Positions 1 through 10,159 of a stretch of DNA of 64,000 nucleotides are shown here, piece by piece (the stretch's first letter is position 1; each line of letters opens with the position of its first letter). Origin of the DNA: Sphingobacteriia bacterium 24-36-13 (GTDB lineage Bacteria; Bacteroidota; Bacteroidia; Chitinophagales; Chitinophagaceae); contig NCHN01000002.1 of NCBI GenBank assembly GCA_002281875.1, positions 110,936 through 174,935 of the forward strand, written 5' to 3'. The notes below the pieces were generated by a model. That model worked only from the letters and a program-made list of their open reading frames with translations, was not told the origin of the DNA and made no database searches. The translations under genes were made by a program, and so were the position numbers.

Positions 1-148
1 TACTCCAAATAAATGTACTGAGTGCCAAGGCTTTCATGAAGAACCACAATGTGCTGCGGTTTGTCCTGTAGATTGTTGTGTTCCAGATGAATTATACCAA
101 GAAACAGTAGATGAACTGATGGCTAAGAAAGCAAAAATGCATATTTAA
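1..148 (+). CDS. 4Fe-4S ferredoxin, C-terminal part (5' end outside window)
   Basis: The second reading frame is open from the window edge to a TAA at 146-148 and gives 48 residues. They contain a CTEC pair, then QCAAVCPVD with further cysteines, the end of a bacterial 4Fe-4S dicluster ferredoxin, followed by a short acidic and basic tail. Such ferredoxins are small soluble electron carriers. The N-terminal cluster motif lies outside the window, so whether it carries one or two clusters cannot be read here. The gene ends 17 nt before ddl on the same strand, so cotranscription is possible but functionally unexplained. Confidence 0.85.
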   Translation, partial: TPNKCTECQGFHEEPQCAAVCPVDCCVPDELYQETVDELMAKKAKMHI

Positions 149-165
149 CTAGCTCAACTATTTAC

Positions 166-1146
166 ATGAAGCGCAAAGTAGCATTGGTTACCGGCGGACT
201 AAGTGGGGAAGCTCAAATTAGTTATAAGAGTGCCATTACGGTTGGGAATAATGTGGATCGTACTAAATATGATTTGTATAAAATTGACATTAATGCAACA
301 GGATGGTGGTATGAAAATGCAGTAGGGGAAAAATCCTTGGTAAATAGAGACGACTTTTCAATAGTAGACAATGGCAACACCATTCATTTTGATGTAGCAT
401 TAATGTGTATTCATGGAACTCCTGGAGAAGATGGAAAATTGCAAGGTTATTTTGATATGTTGGGCATTCCTTATACCAGCTGTGATGCGGCAACATCTGC
501 CTTAACCATGAATAAGCGATACACGGTTGCTGTTGCAGCATTTGGAGGAATTAATGTTGCTAAGTCAATGCACTTATTTAGTCATACACCAGTGGGTGTT
601 GAACTGATTTTAGCGCAGCTTCGATTGCCTCTATTTGTTAAGCCAAATAACGGTGGTAGCAGTATAGGGATGAGTAAAGTAAATACTGCTGAAGAATTAG
701 CCCCAGCTTTGTCTAAAGCCTTTAAAGAAGATCATCAAATTTTAGTGGAAGAATTCATAAGTGGAAGAGAATTTACCATTGGTGTATTTAAGCAAGGCAA
801 TACGATTTCTGTTCTGCCTATAACTGAAATAAGTACGCAAAATGAATTCTTTGATTTTGAGGCAAAGTATCAAGGCAAAAGTATTGAAACAACCCCAGCA
901 ATCATTGATGATACAATGAAGCAACATCTTTCTGATGCTGCTAAAAAAGTATATGAAATTTTTAATTGTAGAGGGGTGGTTAGAATTGATTTCATTTACG
1001 ATACCCTTCAACAAAAACCGTTTATGTTAGAAGTAAATACAGTGCCTGGGCAAAGTGAAGCTTCTGTAATACCTCAACAGGTAAGAGCGATGGGAATGCG
1101 GTTGACTGATTTTTATTCTGCAGTAATTGAACAAGCATTTCATTAA
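166..1146 (+). CDS. ddl: D-alanine--D-alanine ligase
   Basis: The 326-residue protein matches the length and order of Ddl: an N-terminal pre-ATP-grasp domain (VTGGLSGEAQ near the start), a central ATP-binding region (LFVKPNNGGSSIGMS about 195-210, VEEFISGREFTIGV about 234-247) and the C-terminal EVNTVPG about residue 290. It joins two D-alanines with ATP to make the dipeptide that ends the peptidoglycan stem peptide, in the cytoplasm. The downstream PASTA-domain gene is also linked to peptidoglycan by family. The ATG at 166 fits the start of the fold and no earlier start is needed. Confidence 0.95.
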   Translation: MKRKVALVTGGLSGEAQISYKSAITVGNNVDRTKYDLYKIDINATGWWYENAVGEKSLVNRDDFSIVDNGNTIHFDVALMCIHGTPGEDGKLQGYFDMLGIPYTSCDAATSALTMNKRYTVAVAAFGGINVAKSMHLFSHTPVGVELILAQLRLPLFVKPNNGGSSIGMSKVNTAEELAPALSKAFKEDHQILVEEFISGREFTIGVFKQGNTISVLPITEISTQNEFFDFEAKYQGKSIETTPAIIDDTMKQHLSDAAKKVYEIFNCRGVVRIDFIYDTLQQKPFMLEVNTVPGQSEASVIPQQVRAMGMRLTDFYSAVIEQAFH

Positions 1147-1191
1147 TTTTAATATCCAATTAAGGTCCTTCATTTTCATTAAATTATTATC

Positions 1192-2010
1192 GTGTTTAAA
1201 TTCATAACAGAAAAGCCACTTTGGGTAAATATAGTAACTGGCATAGGATTGATTCTTATGCTCATTTTACTATTCTTTGGCTCACTTGATTGGATTACAG
1301 GGTATGGTAAATTTGAAAAAGTGCCCAATGTAGCTGGGCAGCATATTTTAGCCGCTCAAAAAATATTAGAAGACAAAGGATTTGAAGTGGTGATTCTAGA
1401 TTCAGTATATATAGATACCATCGCTAAACAAGCTGTTATTAAACAAGCTCCTGAAGCGGATGCAGTTGTAAAAACAGGAAGAACTGTTTATCTTACTTTG
1501 AATAGGACTATTCCTCCACAAGTTGAAATGCCCAATTTGACTGGCTTCTCCATCAGAAGTGCTGAAATGTATTTACAGAGTTTGGGGCTGAAATTGGGAT
1601 TTGTTACTTACAAACCTGATATTGCCCGCAATGCTGTATTGGAGCAATTATTGAACGGCACACCAGTTAAGCCAGGTGAAAAAATTGCGATTGGTAGTGT
1701 AATTAATTTGGTACTTGGAAGTGGTGTTGGAGGGGATGAAACAGACGTGCCTGATTTGGTTGGCTTAACTTTGGATCAAGCTAGGTCTACGTTATCTTCT
1801 TTAAATATTAATATAGGTTCAATTGTGGCTTCCGGAATGATTAAAGATTCTGCGGCTGCATTTGTTATCAAGCAAAATCCTCCTTTAGTGAGTGATGTAC
1901 CAGGAGCGGATGGCTTGCCGGTTAAAAATAAAATTAGACAAGGACAAATTATGGACTTGTATATTAGTGAACAAGCTCCAATAAAAGATACAACCAGTAA
2001 TAACTTTTAA
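1192..2010 (+). CDS. Membrane-anchored protein with three PASTA domains
   Basis: The start is GTG (MFKFITEK), followed by one hydrophobic segment at about residues 14-36 and then three PASTA-type repeats (VPNVAGQ about 47, MPNLTGF about 115, VPDLVGLTLDQA about 190). PASTA domains bind muropeptides or the beta-lactam-like end of stem peptides, usually on PBPs or Ser/Thr kinases. Here no kinase or transpeptidase domain is attached, so this is a stand-alone PASTA protein with the repeats in the periplasm. It lies 45 nt after ddl, which supports a cell-wall role; the exact function is unknown. The 272-residue length is usual for such Bacteroidota proteins. Confidence 0.85.
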   Translation: MFKFITEKPLWVNIVTGIGLILMLILLFFGSLDWITGYGKFEKVPNVAGQHILAAQKILEDKGFEVVILDSVYIDTIAKQAVIKQAPEADAVVKTGRTVYLTLNRTIPPQVEMPNLTGFSIRSAEMYLQSLGLKLGFVTYKPDIARNAVLEQLLNGTPVKPGEKIAIGSVINLVLGSGVGGDETDVPDLVGLTLDQARSTLSSLNINIGSIVASGMIKDSAAAFVIKQNPPLVSDVPGADGLPVKNKIRQGQIMDLYISEQAPIKDTTSNNF

Positions 2011-2016
2011 AACTGA

Positions 2017-2331
2017 ATGATTATGCAAACAATAACTGTGGAAGAATTGAAAGCCAAATTAACAGCGGGCGAAAACATCCATTTAGTAGATGTGAGAGAA
2101 TCACACGAGAGAGCAGATTTTAATATCGGTGGACTACATTTACCTTTAGGAAATATTCAAACAATGCAAATTGATGAATTAGAAGAATGGAAAAATGAAC
2201 CCATCTATATTTATTGCAGAAGTGGAAATAGGAGTGGACAAGCTTGTTTAATTTTAGAAACTGCTGGTTTCAGTAATTTAATCAATGTAACTGGTGGAAT
2301 GCTTGCTTGGCAAGATCGAATTAAAGATTAA
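2017..2331 (+). CDS. Single-domain rhodanese-like protein
   Basis: A complete single rhodanese domain: VDVRESHERADFNIGG about 25-40 and the active-site loop IYCRSGNRSGQA about 68-79, with the catalytic cysteine inside CRSGNR. Such proteins move sulfane sulfur as a protein persulfide. It begins 6 nt after the PASTA gene, so the two are probably cotranscribed. The start may be ATG 2017 or ATG 2023 (M-I-M at the N-terminus); no sequence feature decides between them. The specific sulfur acceptor is not known. A strong hairpin terminator follows at 2356. Confidence 0.9.
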   Translation: MIMQTITVEELKAKLTAGENIHLVDVRESHERADFNIGGLHLPLGNIQTMQIDELEEWKNEPIYIYCRSGNRSGQACLILETAGFSNLINVTGGMLAWQDRIKD

Positions 2332-2355
2332 AATAATTTAACATCAATTTACAAT

Positions 2356-2398
2356 GCCCCAACTTGGATTACCAAGTATTGGGGCTTTTTTTGTATTC
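2356..2398 (+). terminator. Intrinsic terminator after the rhodanese gene
   Basis: GCCCCAA and CTTGG pair with CCAAG and TTGGGGC around an ATTA loop, with a two-base bulge on the 3' side, and a run of seven T follows. It ends the ddl/PASTA/rhodanese transcript. It also overlaps the first codons of the longest possible reading frame of the next gene, which argues that the next gene starts at ATG 2411. Confidence 0.85.
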
Positions 2399-2410
2399 AA
2401 ATTTATTGCT

Positions 2411-4864
2411 ATGTTTAAAAAAGGCCTATTACTGTTGATTGTAATGAGTATGAAGTTGGGTGCATTTGCTGCAGTGATATCAGGTGTTATACTATCGGCA
2501 GGTAAAACTGCTCCTTTGGCTTTTTCTTCTGTTTTAGTAAAGGGAACTACAAAAGGTGCTTCTGCCAATAATATTGGATTTTATAGTATTACATTGGAGC
2601 CAGGTGAATATATTTTAGTATTTCAATACATTGGTTATCAAACAATCGAAAAAAAAGTAACGGTAGGAAAAGTAAATCAGATCATTAATATAGAATTACC
2701 TCCACAAGATTATCAATTGAATGAAGTGATTGTTAAAACTGGGGGAGAAGATCCCGCATATGGTATTATTCGAAAAGCCATCGCAGCCAGAGTAGAACAT
2801 TTAAAAGAAATAAAGCAATTTACTACAGAGGTATACATAAAAGGGCAAATGCAATTGCGTGATTATCCCAAAAAGTTCATGGGGCAAAAAGTAGATTTTG
2901 AAGATGGCGATACCAGTAAACAGAAAATGTTGCTCTTGTCTGAAACCATTGCAAAATATTCAGTAAGTGAACCCAATCAAAGAAAAATTGAAGTAGTATC
3001 CACTAAAGTAAGTGGACGAAGCAATGGATTTGGATTTAGTAGTCCGCAAATTATTTCCTTTTATGAAAATATTATATCATTAGGTAGTGGATTAAATCCA
3101 AGAGGTTTTATTTCTCCCATTTCAGATAATGCTTTAAATTTTTATAAGTATAAGTTTGAAGGTACGTTTTTTGAATTCGGAAAAGAGATTAGTAGGATTA
3201 AAGTGATTCCCAAAAGAGCTTACGAGCCTTTATTTACAGGGTATATACATATCACTGAAAATGATTGGCATATACAAAGTATTGATTTGAAATTATTACG
3301 CGAGCAACAAATGCAGTTACTTGATTCTTTAATACTTCAACAACAATATATTCCTGCGGGACCTTATTGGGTAATAAAGCAGCAGGTGATTTATCCTTAT
3401 GGAAAGTTTTTCGGCTTTGATTTCTTTGGAAGTTTTTTACAGGTGTATGATCAATTTGATTTAAGCCCCAAGTTTCAGCCTAAATATTTTAATAGTACGG
3501 TACTTAAATTTTATGATAGCTCCAATAAAAAGTCGATGGCTTATTGGGATAGTATTAGACCTTTACCATTATTGCTAGAAGAAATAAAAGATTATCAGAA
3601 AAAAGATAGTCTAGAAAAAGTAAGAGAATCCCCTGGTTATTTAGATTCATTAGATAAGATTCGGAACAAATTTAATTTTACAAACTTATTGCTTACGGGT
3701 AAAAATTTCAGTAAGCGAAAAACTAAAACGAGCTTTAATATTGAACCCTTAATTAATACGGTGAATTTTAATACGGTTGAAGGAGGCGTAATTAATTTAT
3801 CTCCTCAGTGGCGCAAGCAAATGGAAGGAAGAAAATCGTTGACCATTATTCCTGAATTGCGTTACGGGTTTGCAAATAGACATTTTAATCCGTCTATCAC
3901 TGCTAATTATACTTTTGGTAAAAAATATATTCAGTCTTTTAGTATTGCTGGAGGCAAGAAAGTATTTCAATTTAATAATGCTGCACCCATTTCTGAATTT
4001 ATAAATAGCTATTATACATTGATGCGTGAGCAAAATTTCATGAAAATTTATGAAGCTGATTTTTTTAGATTGAATTACAATTCAGGTATCGGTAATGGGC
4101 TCAATTTTTCTGGATCCATTCAATTTCAAAATAGAAAGCCGCTGGAAAATTTAGGAGATATTGCATTTTGGAAGAATTTCCCTAATCGCAGTTTCAGTCT
4201 TAATCATCCAACAGAATTAGGACCTGCTCCTATGCAAAACCATCAAGCATTTTTAGTAAGTGCTGGAATATCTTGGTTGCCCGGAGCTAAATACGTTGAA
4301 TATCCAGACAGGAAAGTAAATATTGGATCGGGTTATCCTACATTTACGCTCTCTGTTACAAAGGCTTTTGCTGGTATACTAGGTGCTGATGCAAATTATA
4401 CAAAGTGGAGAATCAATATTTCTGACGAATTAGATTTAAAATTAGCAGGAGAGTTGAAGTATTCTTTTTCGGCAGGTGGTTTTTTGCAAAAAGACAAAGT
4501 GTTCGAACCAGACCAAATTCATTTTTTAGGCAATCAAGTTTTATTTGCTGGTCCATTTACACGATCTTTTCAATTGGCTCCTTATTACCGGTTTAGTAAT
4601 ACCGCTTCTTTGTATGGAACTGGCCATATTGAATATCATTTTAATGGATTATTAACCAATAAGATTCCTGGGTTTAAAAAATTGAATTGGTTTTTGGTTA
4701 CAGGAGCCAATACTTTATTACAAGAGAAAGGCAATTATTATGTTGAATATTTTGTTGGGCTAGAGAATATATTCAAAGTCATCAGAGTAGATTATATCCG
4801 TTCTATAGAAAAAGGAGGAGCACCGAATAGTGGCATTCGGCTTGCCTTGCCATTTGTGAGATAA
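2411..4864 (+). CDS. DUF5686-type outer-membrane protein with carboxypeptidase-like N-domain
   Basis: From ATG 2411 ([14 protein letters not shown]) the protein has 817 residues and begins with a clean signal peptide ending near AFAA. An earlier in-frame ATG at 2354 would place the terminator hairpin inside the coding region and bury the signal peptide, so it is rejected. After the signal there is a carboxypeptidase D regulatory-like beta domain (about 25-105), then a long region ending in alternating beta strands rich in Tyr/Phe, typical of the DUF5686 family, which is confined to Bacteroidota. Outer-membrane placement is inferred from the beta-rich C-terminus. Its substrate or role is unknown. 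It sits alone between a terminator and the trhO promoter. Confidence 0.8.
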   Translation: MFKKGLLLLIVMSMKLGAFAAVISGVILSAGKTAPLAFSSVLVKGTTKGASANNIGFYSITLEPGEYILVFQYIGYQTIEKKVTVGKVNQIINIELPPQDYQLNEVIVKTGGEDPAYGIIRKAIAARVEHLKEIKQFTTEVYIKGQMQLRDYPKKFMGQKVDFEDGDTSKQKMLLLSETIAKYSVSEPNQRKIEVVSTKVSGRSNGFGFSSPQIISFYENIISLGSGLNPRGFISPISDNALNFYKYKFEGTFFEFGKEISRIKVIPKRAYEPLFTGYIHITENDWHIQSIDLKLLREQQMQLLDSLILQQQYIPAGPYWVIKQQVIYPYGKFFGFDFFGSFLQVYDQFDLSPKFQPKYFNSTVLKFYDSSNKKSMAYWDSIRPLPLLLEEIKDYQKKDSLEKVRESPGYLDSLDKIRNKFNFTNLLLTGKNFSKRKTKTSFNIEPLINTVNFNTVEGGVINLSPQWRKQMEGRKSLTIIPELRYGFANRHFNPSITANYTFGKKYIQSFSIAGGKKVFQFNNAAPISEFINSYYTLMREQNFMKIYEADFFRLNYNSGIGNGLNFSGSIQFQNRKPLENLGDIAFWKNFPNRSFSLNHPTELGPAPMQNHQAFLVSAGISWLPGAKYVEYPDRKVNIGSGYPTFTLSVTKAFAGILGADANYTKWRINISDELDLKLAGELKYSFSAGGFLQKDKVFEPDQIHFLGNQVLFAGPFTRSFQLAPYYRFSNTASLYGTGHIEYHFNGLLTNKIPGFKKLNWFLVTGANTLLQEKGNYYVEYFVGLENIFKVIRVDYIRSIEKGGAPNSGIRLALPFVR

Positions 4865-4876
4865 TTCGTAATTTTG
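4847..4876 (+). promoter_or_regulatory. TTG-N19-TAATTTTG promoter for trhO
   Basis: TTG at 4847-4849 is followed 19 bases later by TAATTTTG at 4869-4876, matching the Bacteroidota -33/-7 consensus. Transcription would begin near 4883, downstream of the first in-frame ATG (4879), which therefore cannot be the main start of trhO. Confidence 0.65.
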
Positions 4877-4935
4877 CTATGAATTTTGGCTGCCCTGCAA
4901 GCAGCTCCATTATTAATCGGAACATAGCAGTTGCT

Positions 4936-6051
4936 ATGTCTAAAATTTATTTTATGGCAGTATTACACAATCGTGTCTCCAATCAGGAGCTGAAAGAACG
5001 TTTAATGAAAGAGACGTTCAAGAGAACAACCATCAGTTTTTATCGGTATTTCCCAGTACAAAATCCACAGGAGTTTAGGGATGCTTTGTATAAGCAGTTA
5101 AATGCTATTCAGGTATTTGGAAGAATATACATTGCTAAAGAGGGAATTAACGCACAAATAAGTGTTCCTGAGCATTTCATGGATGATTTTAAGCAAATTA
5201 TGCATTCAATTCCTGGGTTAGAAAACTTGCGATTAAATATTGCAGTAGAAGATCCTATGGGTTTAAATGATCCTTTGCTACAAGGGAAAAGTTTTTGGGT
5301 ACTTAAAATTAAAGTAAGAGAGAAAATTGTAGCAGACGGAATTGACGACCCTGAATTTTCAATGGAAAAAAAAGGTAAGTATTTGAATGCGGCTCAAATG
5401 AATGAAATGTTGAACGACCCCAACACCATCGTCATTGATATGCGCAATCATTATGAATATGAAGTAGGTCATTTTGCCAATGCTTTAGAAATTCCTTCAG
5501 ACACTTTTAGAGAGCAGTTGCCCATGGCAGTGGATATGTTGCATGGGAAAGAAGATAAAAATGTGGTGATGTACTGTACCGGTGGTATACGTTGTGAAAA
5601 AGCAAGCGCATATATGTTGCATAAAGGATTTGAGAATGTATACCATTTAGAAGGTGGCATTATTCATTATGCCAATGAAATAAAAAGACAAGAACTTACA
5701 CCGAAATTTATAGGGAAAAATTTTGTTTTTGATGATCGTTTAGGTGAACGTATTACACCCGATATCATTGCGCATTGTCATCAATGTGGAGAAGTTTGTG
5801 ATACCCATACCAATTGTAAAAATGATGGTTGTCACTTATTGTTTATACAATGTAATTCATGTGCTGAGAAATATGAAGGATGTTGTAGTACTGAATGCAA
5901 AGACACTATTCATATGCCTGCTGAACGACAAGCTCAAATTAGAAAAGGCATTGATAAAGGTCAAAATATTTTCAACAAAAGCAGTGCGAGAATTAGACCT
6001 CGACTCGATGAAATTATTCAAGCTAAAAAAATAGCGGGGACTTCAATTTAG
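4936..6051 (+). CDS. trhO: tRNA uridine 5-hydroxylase TrhO (rhodanese family)
   Basis: The rhodanese family member YceA/TrhO makes 5-hydroxyuridine at the wobble position of certain tRNAs. The sequence shows the N-terminal ferredoxin-like domain ([15 protein letters not shown]), a central rhodanese domain with the active-site loop [14 protein letters not shown], and a C-terminal cysteine-rich segment ([23 protein letters not shown]) that probably binds zinc. The ATG at 4936 ([12 protein letters not shown]) is chosen because the promoter predicts transcription from about 4883; ATG 4954 is a further option. This gives 371 residues, normal for Bacteroidota homologues. The gene ends 5 nt from the convergent purC. 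Confidence 0.88.
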   Translation: MSKIYFMAVLHNRVSNQELKERLMKETFKRTTISFYRYFPVQNPQEFRDALYKQLNAIQVFGRIYIAKEGINAQISVPEHFMDDFKQIMHSIPGLENLRLNIAVEDPMGLNDPLLQGKSFWVLKIKVREKIVADGIDDPEFSMEKKGKYLNAAQMNEMLNDPNTIVIDMRNHYEYEVGHFANALEIPSDTFREQLPMAVDMLHGKEDKNVVMYCTGGIRCEKASAYMLHKGFENVYHLEGGIIHYANEIKRQELTPKFIGKNFVFDDRLGERITPDIIAHCHQCGEVCDTHTNCKNDGCHLLFIQCNSCAEKYEGCCSTECKDTIHMPAERQAQIRKGIDKGQNIFNKSSARIRPRLDEIIQAKKIAGTSI

Positions 6052-6063
6052 TCCTGCTATTTT
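6027..6063. terminator. Bidirectional hairpin between trhO and purC
   Basis: AATAGC plus GGGGACT pairs with AGTCC plus GCTATT, with one bulged G, flanked by A-runs on the left and T-runs on the right. The hairpin overlaps both stop codons, so it can end transcription from trhO (rightward) and purC (leftward). Confidence 0.65.
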
Positions 6064-6986
6064 AATAATTTATTCAGTGCTTGATTAACAGCTTCTACCG
6101 TTTCAGTCTCAGTTAAATCAATGGGAATAAATTGTTCTCCAATCACTTTTTCGTATAGTTCAATATACCTTTTACTGATGGTATTAATCCATTCATCGGT
6201 CATAACAGGAACTGTTTGCCCTTCTTTGCCCATAAAATTATTGGCAATTAACCATTCTCTTACAAATTCTTTACTCAATTGTTTTTGTCTTTCACCTGTT
6301 GCTTGACGTTGTTCAAAATTGTCTGCATAAAAATACCTAGATGAATCAGGGGTATGTATTTCGTCCATTAAATAAATGGTATCTCCTAACTTACCAAATT
6401 CATATTTGGTGTCTGCTAAGATTAATCCTCTTTTAGCAGCTATCGATTTGCCTCTCTCAAATAAAGCGAGTGCATATTTTTCTAGGGTGGCCCATTCTTC
6501 GGCAGTTGCTAATCCTCCTATAATAATTTCTTCCTTGGAAATATCTTCATCATGCCCTTCTGCTGCTTTGGTGGATGGGGTTATTAACGGTGTAGGGAAA
6601 AAATCATTTTCCTTCAAACCTTCCGGCATTTCTACACCGCATAAGGTTCTTTTACCCGATTGATAGGTTCTCCAAGCATGACCCACTAGGTTTCCCCTAA
6701 CAACCATTTCAATTTTGAAAGGCACACATTTTTGACCAATCGACACATTTGGAGCTGGACAGCTTATTAACCAATTAGGGCAAATATCTGCTGTTTGCCC
6801 TAGCATATAAGCGGCTATTTGATTTAAAACCTGGCCTTTATAGGGTATTGTACGGGGTAAAATCACATCAAAAGCTGAAATCCGATCGCTAGCAATCATT
6901 ACCAATAAATCGCTTCCTATGGAATAAACATCTCTTACTTTTCCTTTGTAAAATCCAATCTGTTGTGGGAAGTTATGTGGTGCCAT
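6057..6986 (-). CDS. purC: Phosphoribosylaminoimidazole-succinocarboxamide synthase
   Basis: A 309-residue SAICAR synthase of the longer type. It couples CAIR with aspartate using ATP in de novo purine synthesis. Visible family signatures are [12 protein letters not shown] near the N-terminus, [13 protein letters not shown] (about 33-45), the [16 protein letters not shown] block (about 92-107) and [10 protein letters not shown] (about 190-199). The start at 6986 has a TAATTTTG box just upstream on the same strand. It is a single-gene unit, convergent with trhO and divergent from a TonB receptor gene. Confidence 0.95.
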   Translation of the reverse strand: MAPHNFPQQIGFYKGKVRDVYSIGSDLLVMIASDRISAFDVILPRTIPYKGQVLNQIAAYMLGQTADICPNWLISCPAPNVSIGQKCVPFKIEMVVRGNLVGHAWRTYQSGKRTLCGVEMPEGLKENDFFPTPLITPSTKAAEGHDEDISKEEIIIGGLATAEEWATLEKYALALFERGKSIAAKRGLILADTKYEFGKLGDTIYLMDEIHTPDSSRYFYADNFEQRQATGERQKQLSKEFVREWLIANNFMGKEGQTVPVMTDEWINTISKRYIELYEKVIGEQFIPIDLTETETVEAVNQALNKLLK

Positions 6987-6990
6987 TCGT

Positions 6991-6998
6991 CAAAATTA
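6991..6998 (-). promoter_or_regulatory. TAATTTTG -7 box of purC
   Basis: The + strand reads CAAAATTA, that is TAATTTTG on the minus strand, 4 nt before the purC start codon. Transcription would begin at or very near the ATG, which implies a leaderless or almost leaderless message. I see no good TTG at the usual -33 distance. Confidence 0.5.
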
Positions 6999-7132
6999 AA
7001 TACACCAATGTCTAAAACCTTCTATCCTACATAATTTTTGTCCACAAATAGCTGAATTCTTGTATAAATTAAATTTTTACGTGAACTTAACATATCCTAT
7101 TTTGCTTAACAATTCAAACTAAAATTGCCAAT

Positions 7133-10102
7133 ATGAGAAGACTATTAACCCATTTCGGTCTGTCTGTGGTTGCGCTTTTATTGAGTTTATCAGTAATAGC
7201 ACAACAAACAACAACCGTTTCAGGCAGTGTAAAGAACGGAAAAACGAAGGAATTGCTATCTGCAGTTTCCATTTCTGTTAAAGGAGGTACCGCTGGTACT
7301 TACACAGACGACAAAGGAAATTTCAAGTTCTCAACTGTTCAAAAACTTCCTTTTACCCTTGTGATTTCATCGGTTGGATATGCTGCAAAAGAAGTAGCTA
7401 TCAAACAAAATAACCAAGATGTTGTAGTTGAACTAGAAACTGCATTTACATTAGGTGACGAAATCGTAGTTTCTGCTTCAAGAGTTCCTGAAAGAATTTT
7501 GGAGTCTCCTGTTTCTATTGAAAGAATTAGTACAGCTGCTATTCGCAATTCACCTTCTGCCAATTACTATGACATGATTGCCAATCTTAAAGGGGTTGAC
7601 GTGGTGTCTGCTAGTTTAACTTTTACCAGTGTTGGTACACGTGGATTTAACAGTAGTGGTAATACTCGTTTAAATCAAATTGTAGATGGTATGGATAACC
7701 AAGCTCCAGGTTTAAACTTTTCAGTTGGTAATGTAATTGGATTAACTGAATTAGATGTAGATAATATTGAGTTACTTCAAGGCGCTTCTTCTGCATTATA
7801 CGGTCCAGGTGGTACCAACGGTACTTTACTAATTAATAGTAAGAATCCATTCAAGTACCAAGGATTGAGTTTCCAAATTAAAACGGGTATCAACCACGTA
7901 GATGGTTCTCAGCGTCCTAGATCTCCTTATTACGATTGGAGTGTTCGCTATGCTAAAAAGATCAATGACAAATGGGCGTATAAAATGAATGTTCAATTTG
8001 TACAAGCTCAAGACTGGTTGGCTAACAACAGTGGCAACTATTTAAGATCTCCACTGTCTGCAAGTCCTAATGGAAATGTAGTTCCTGGAACTCGGTTAAC
8101 AGATCCTAACTATGATGGTGTAAATCTTTATGGAGATGAAACCAATGCAGATTTACGCAGTGCTTTTGCTGGTGTTATTGCAGGCAATCCTTTCTTAGCT
8201 TTGCTTCCTGCAGGCACATTCCCTGGCATTACATCACCTATTCCAATTCCTTCTTCTGCTGTTTTAGGATCTTTTGCAAATTCCCCATTGTATGTTTCTA
8301 GAACTGGTTACAATGAGAATCAAGTAGTTGATCCAACTACATTGAATGTTAAATTGAGTGGTGCATTGCATTATAAAATAAGTGATAAGATTGAAGCAAT
8401 TGCTGCAGCTTATTGGGGTATGGGTAATACCGTTTACACTGGTAGTGACCGTTACTCATTGAAAGACTTAAAAATGGGTCAGTATAAATTAGAGTTGAAA
8501 GCAAAGAACTGGTATGTTAGAGCTTTCACTACTCGTGAAAATTCTGGCGCATCTTTTAACTCTACTATTGCTACTCGTTTATTTAATGAAGCTTGGAAGC
8601 CTAGTGCAACTGCATGGTTCCCTCAGTTTGTTGGGGCAACTGTTGGTACTGCTTCTAGTGGTGCTGTTGGTACTTATATTGGTGCACTTGCTGCTGGTTA
8701 TGCTGCAGGATTAGGTGCTGGTTTATCACCAACTGCTGCATTAACTGCTGCTCAGGCAGCTGCTCCTGGTGTAGTTGCTGCAAACAGAATTAATATTTTG
8801 AATGGTGCTAGAAACGTTGCTGATGCTGGCAGACCTACTGGATTTATTGGTAATAATCCTTTATTCCAACAAATTGCTGGTACACCTATATCTCAAGGTG
8901 GTGGTTTATTTGTTGATAGAACAACTCTTAAGAGTTTAGAAGCACAATACAATTTGTCTGATGATTTAGGCTTATCTGAGAAAGGAACCGATTTAATGAT
9001 TGGTGGAAATATTCGTCAGTATGGTTTGAATTCTCAGGGTACTTTATTTGCTGATACAGCGGGTAATATCAATATCACTGAAACTGGTGCTTATTTGCAA
9101 ATTTCTCAGAAAATGTTTGGAGATCGTTTAAAGATCACTGCTTCTGGTCGTTACGACAAGAACACCAACTTTAAAGGTCGTTTTACTCCAAGAGTTTCTG
9201 CTGTAATTAAACTTGCACAGGATCATAATTTACGTTTCTCTTACCAAACAGCTTACCGTTTCCCAACCACTCAAAACCAGTGGATCAACTTATTAGTTGG
9301 TGGTGGTACTCGTTTGATGGGTGGTTTGCCTCAATTAAGAGATTTCTACAATTTCAATGGCAACCCTGCCTATACTTTAGCTAGTGTTCAAGCATTTGGT
9401 GCTAGTGCTTTAGCAGGTGCTCCTAATCCAGGTTTGTTGCAACAACAACAATTTGGAGAATTTAAGCCTGAGTCTACCACTTCATTTGAAGTTGGTTACA
9501 AGGGGTTAATTGGAAAGCGTTTATTAATTGATATTTATGCTTATCAAGCTAGAAACAAAGATTTCTTAAGTGGTGTTACCGTAATTCAAGCAAGAGCAGG
9601 GTTACCTCCAAGCCCATTGAATGTTTTAAGTGCAAATAATAGAATTGCTTACAGCATTTCTACCAATGCACCTGGATCAGTTGATGTAAAAGGATGGGGT
9701 GCTTCATTAGAGTACTTAATGCCAAGAAACTTCTCTATTAATGCAAATATGTACTCTGATGTGATAGGTGCTTTACCTGTAGGATTTGTATCTTACTTCA
9801 ATACACCTAAATATCGTTTCAATGCTGGATTCGCTAATAGCGGTTTTGGTAAAGACAATAAGTTTGGGTTTAATGTAACTTATAAGTGGGTGGATACTTT
9901 CGAATATGAAGGAACATTTGCTGTTGGTCAAATTCCTTCTTATACTACTGTTGATGCAATGGTTAGTTACAAATTACCAAGCATTAAGTCTTTAATTAAA
10001 GTTGGTGGAACCAATATCTTTAATAAATATTATGCAAATGGTTTCGGTAACGTACAAATTGGCGGCTTATACTATGTAAGCTTTGGCTGGAATGTATTTT
10101 AA
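7133..10102 (+). CDS. TonB-dependent outer-membrane receptor with carboxypeptidase-like domain
   Basis: A 989-residue protein with a signal peptide (ends SVIAQQ), a carboxypeptidase regulatory-like domain (about 28-105), a plug domain (ERILESPVSIERIS about 120; LLQGASSALYGPGGTNG about 212) and a C-terminal beta-barrel ending in FGWNVF. It imports a ligand across the outer membrane with TonB energy. No SusD partner follows, so it is not a SusCD pair and the substrate is unknown. One odd region at about residues 500-560 is dense in Ala/Gly/Thr (GTYIGALAAGYAAGLGAG), unlike a normal barrel loop. It is a single-gene unit closed by a strong terminator. Confidence 0.9.
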   Translation: MRRLLTHFGLSVVALLLSLSVIAQQTTTVSGSVKNGKTKELLSAVSISVKGGTAGTYTDDKGNFKFSTVQKLPFTLVISSVGYAAKEVAIKQNNQDVVVELETAFTLGDEIVVSASRVPERILESPVSIERISTAAIRNSPSANYYDMIANLKGVDVVSASLTFTSVGTRGFNSSGNTRLNQIVDGMDNQAPGLNFSVGNVIGLTELDVDNIELLQGASSALYGPGGTNGTLLINSKNPFKYQGLSFQIKTGINHVDGSQRPRSPYYDWSVRYAKKINDKWAYKMNVQFVQAQDWLANNSGNYLRSPLSASPNGNVVPGTRLTDPNYDGVNLYGDETNADLRSAFAGVIAGNPFLALLPAGTFPGITSPIPIPSSAVLGSFANSPLYVSRTGYNENQVVDPTTLNVKLSGALHYKISDKIEAIAAAYWGMGNTVYTGSDRYSLKDLKMGQYKLELKAKNWYVRAFTTRENSGASFNSTIATRLFNEAWKPSATAWFPQFVGATVGTASSGAVGTYIGALAAGYAAGLGAGLSPTAALTAAQAAAPGVVAANRINILNGARNVADAGRPTGFIGNNPLFQQIAGTPISQGGGLFVDRTTLKSLEAQYNLSDDLGLSEKGTDLMIGGNIRQYGLNSQGTLFADTAGNINITETGAYLQISQKMFGDRLKITASGRYDKNTNFKGRFTPRVSAVIKLAQDHNLRFSYQTAYRFPTTQNQWINLLVGGGTRLMGGLPQLRDFYNFNGNPAYTLASVQAFGASALAGAPNPGLLQQQQFGEFKPESTTSFEVGYKGLIGKRLLIDIYAYQARNKDFLSGVTVIQARAGLPPSPLNVLSANNRIAYSISTNAPGSVDVKGWGASLEYLMPRNFSINANMYSDVIGALPVGFVSYFNTPKYRFNAGFANSGFGKDNKFGFNVTYKWVDTFEYEGTFAVGQIPSYTTVDAMVSYKLPSIKSLIKVGGTNIFNKYYANGFGNVQIGGLYYVSFGWNVF

Positions 10103-10122
10103 CGAATAGCCTAATATTTTAT

Positions 10123-10159
10123 AAAAAACCCTCCCGTGTAAAACTCGGGAGGGTTTTTT
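10123..10159 (+). terminator. Strong intrinsic terminator after the TonB receptor gene
   Basis: CCCTCCCG pairs perfectly with CGGGAGGG around a 9-base loop, with six A before and six T after. The T-tract end (TTTG 10157-10160) also supplies the -33 element for the pdhB promoter. Confidence 0.92.

Noticed and set aside
5744-6034. Second plus-strand frame of 96 codons inside trhO
   Set aside because: It lies wholly inside trhO in another frame and encodes no recognisable domain.
7100-7125. CTATTTTGC as a promoter of the first TonB gene
   Set aside because: The box is TATTTTG, one base short of TAnnTTTG, and no -33 TTG lies at the right distance.
8514-8714. Leucine-rich 66-codon frame within the TonB receptor
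   Set aside because: It arises from the GCT/GGT-rich insert read one base out of frame.
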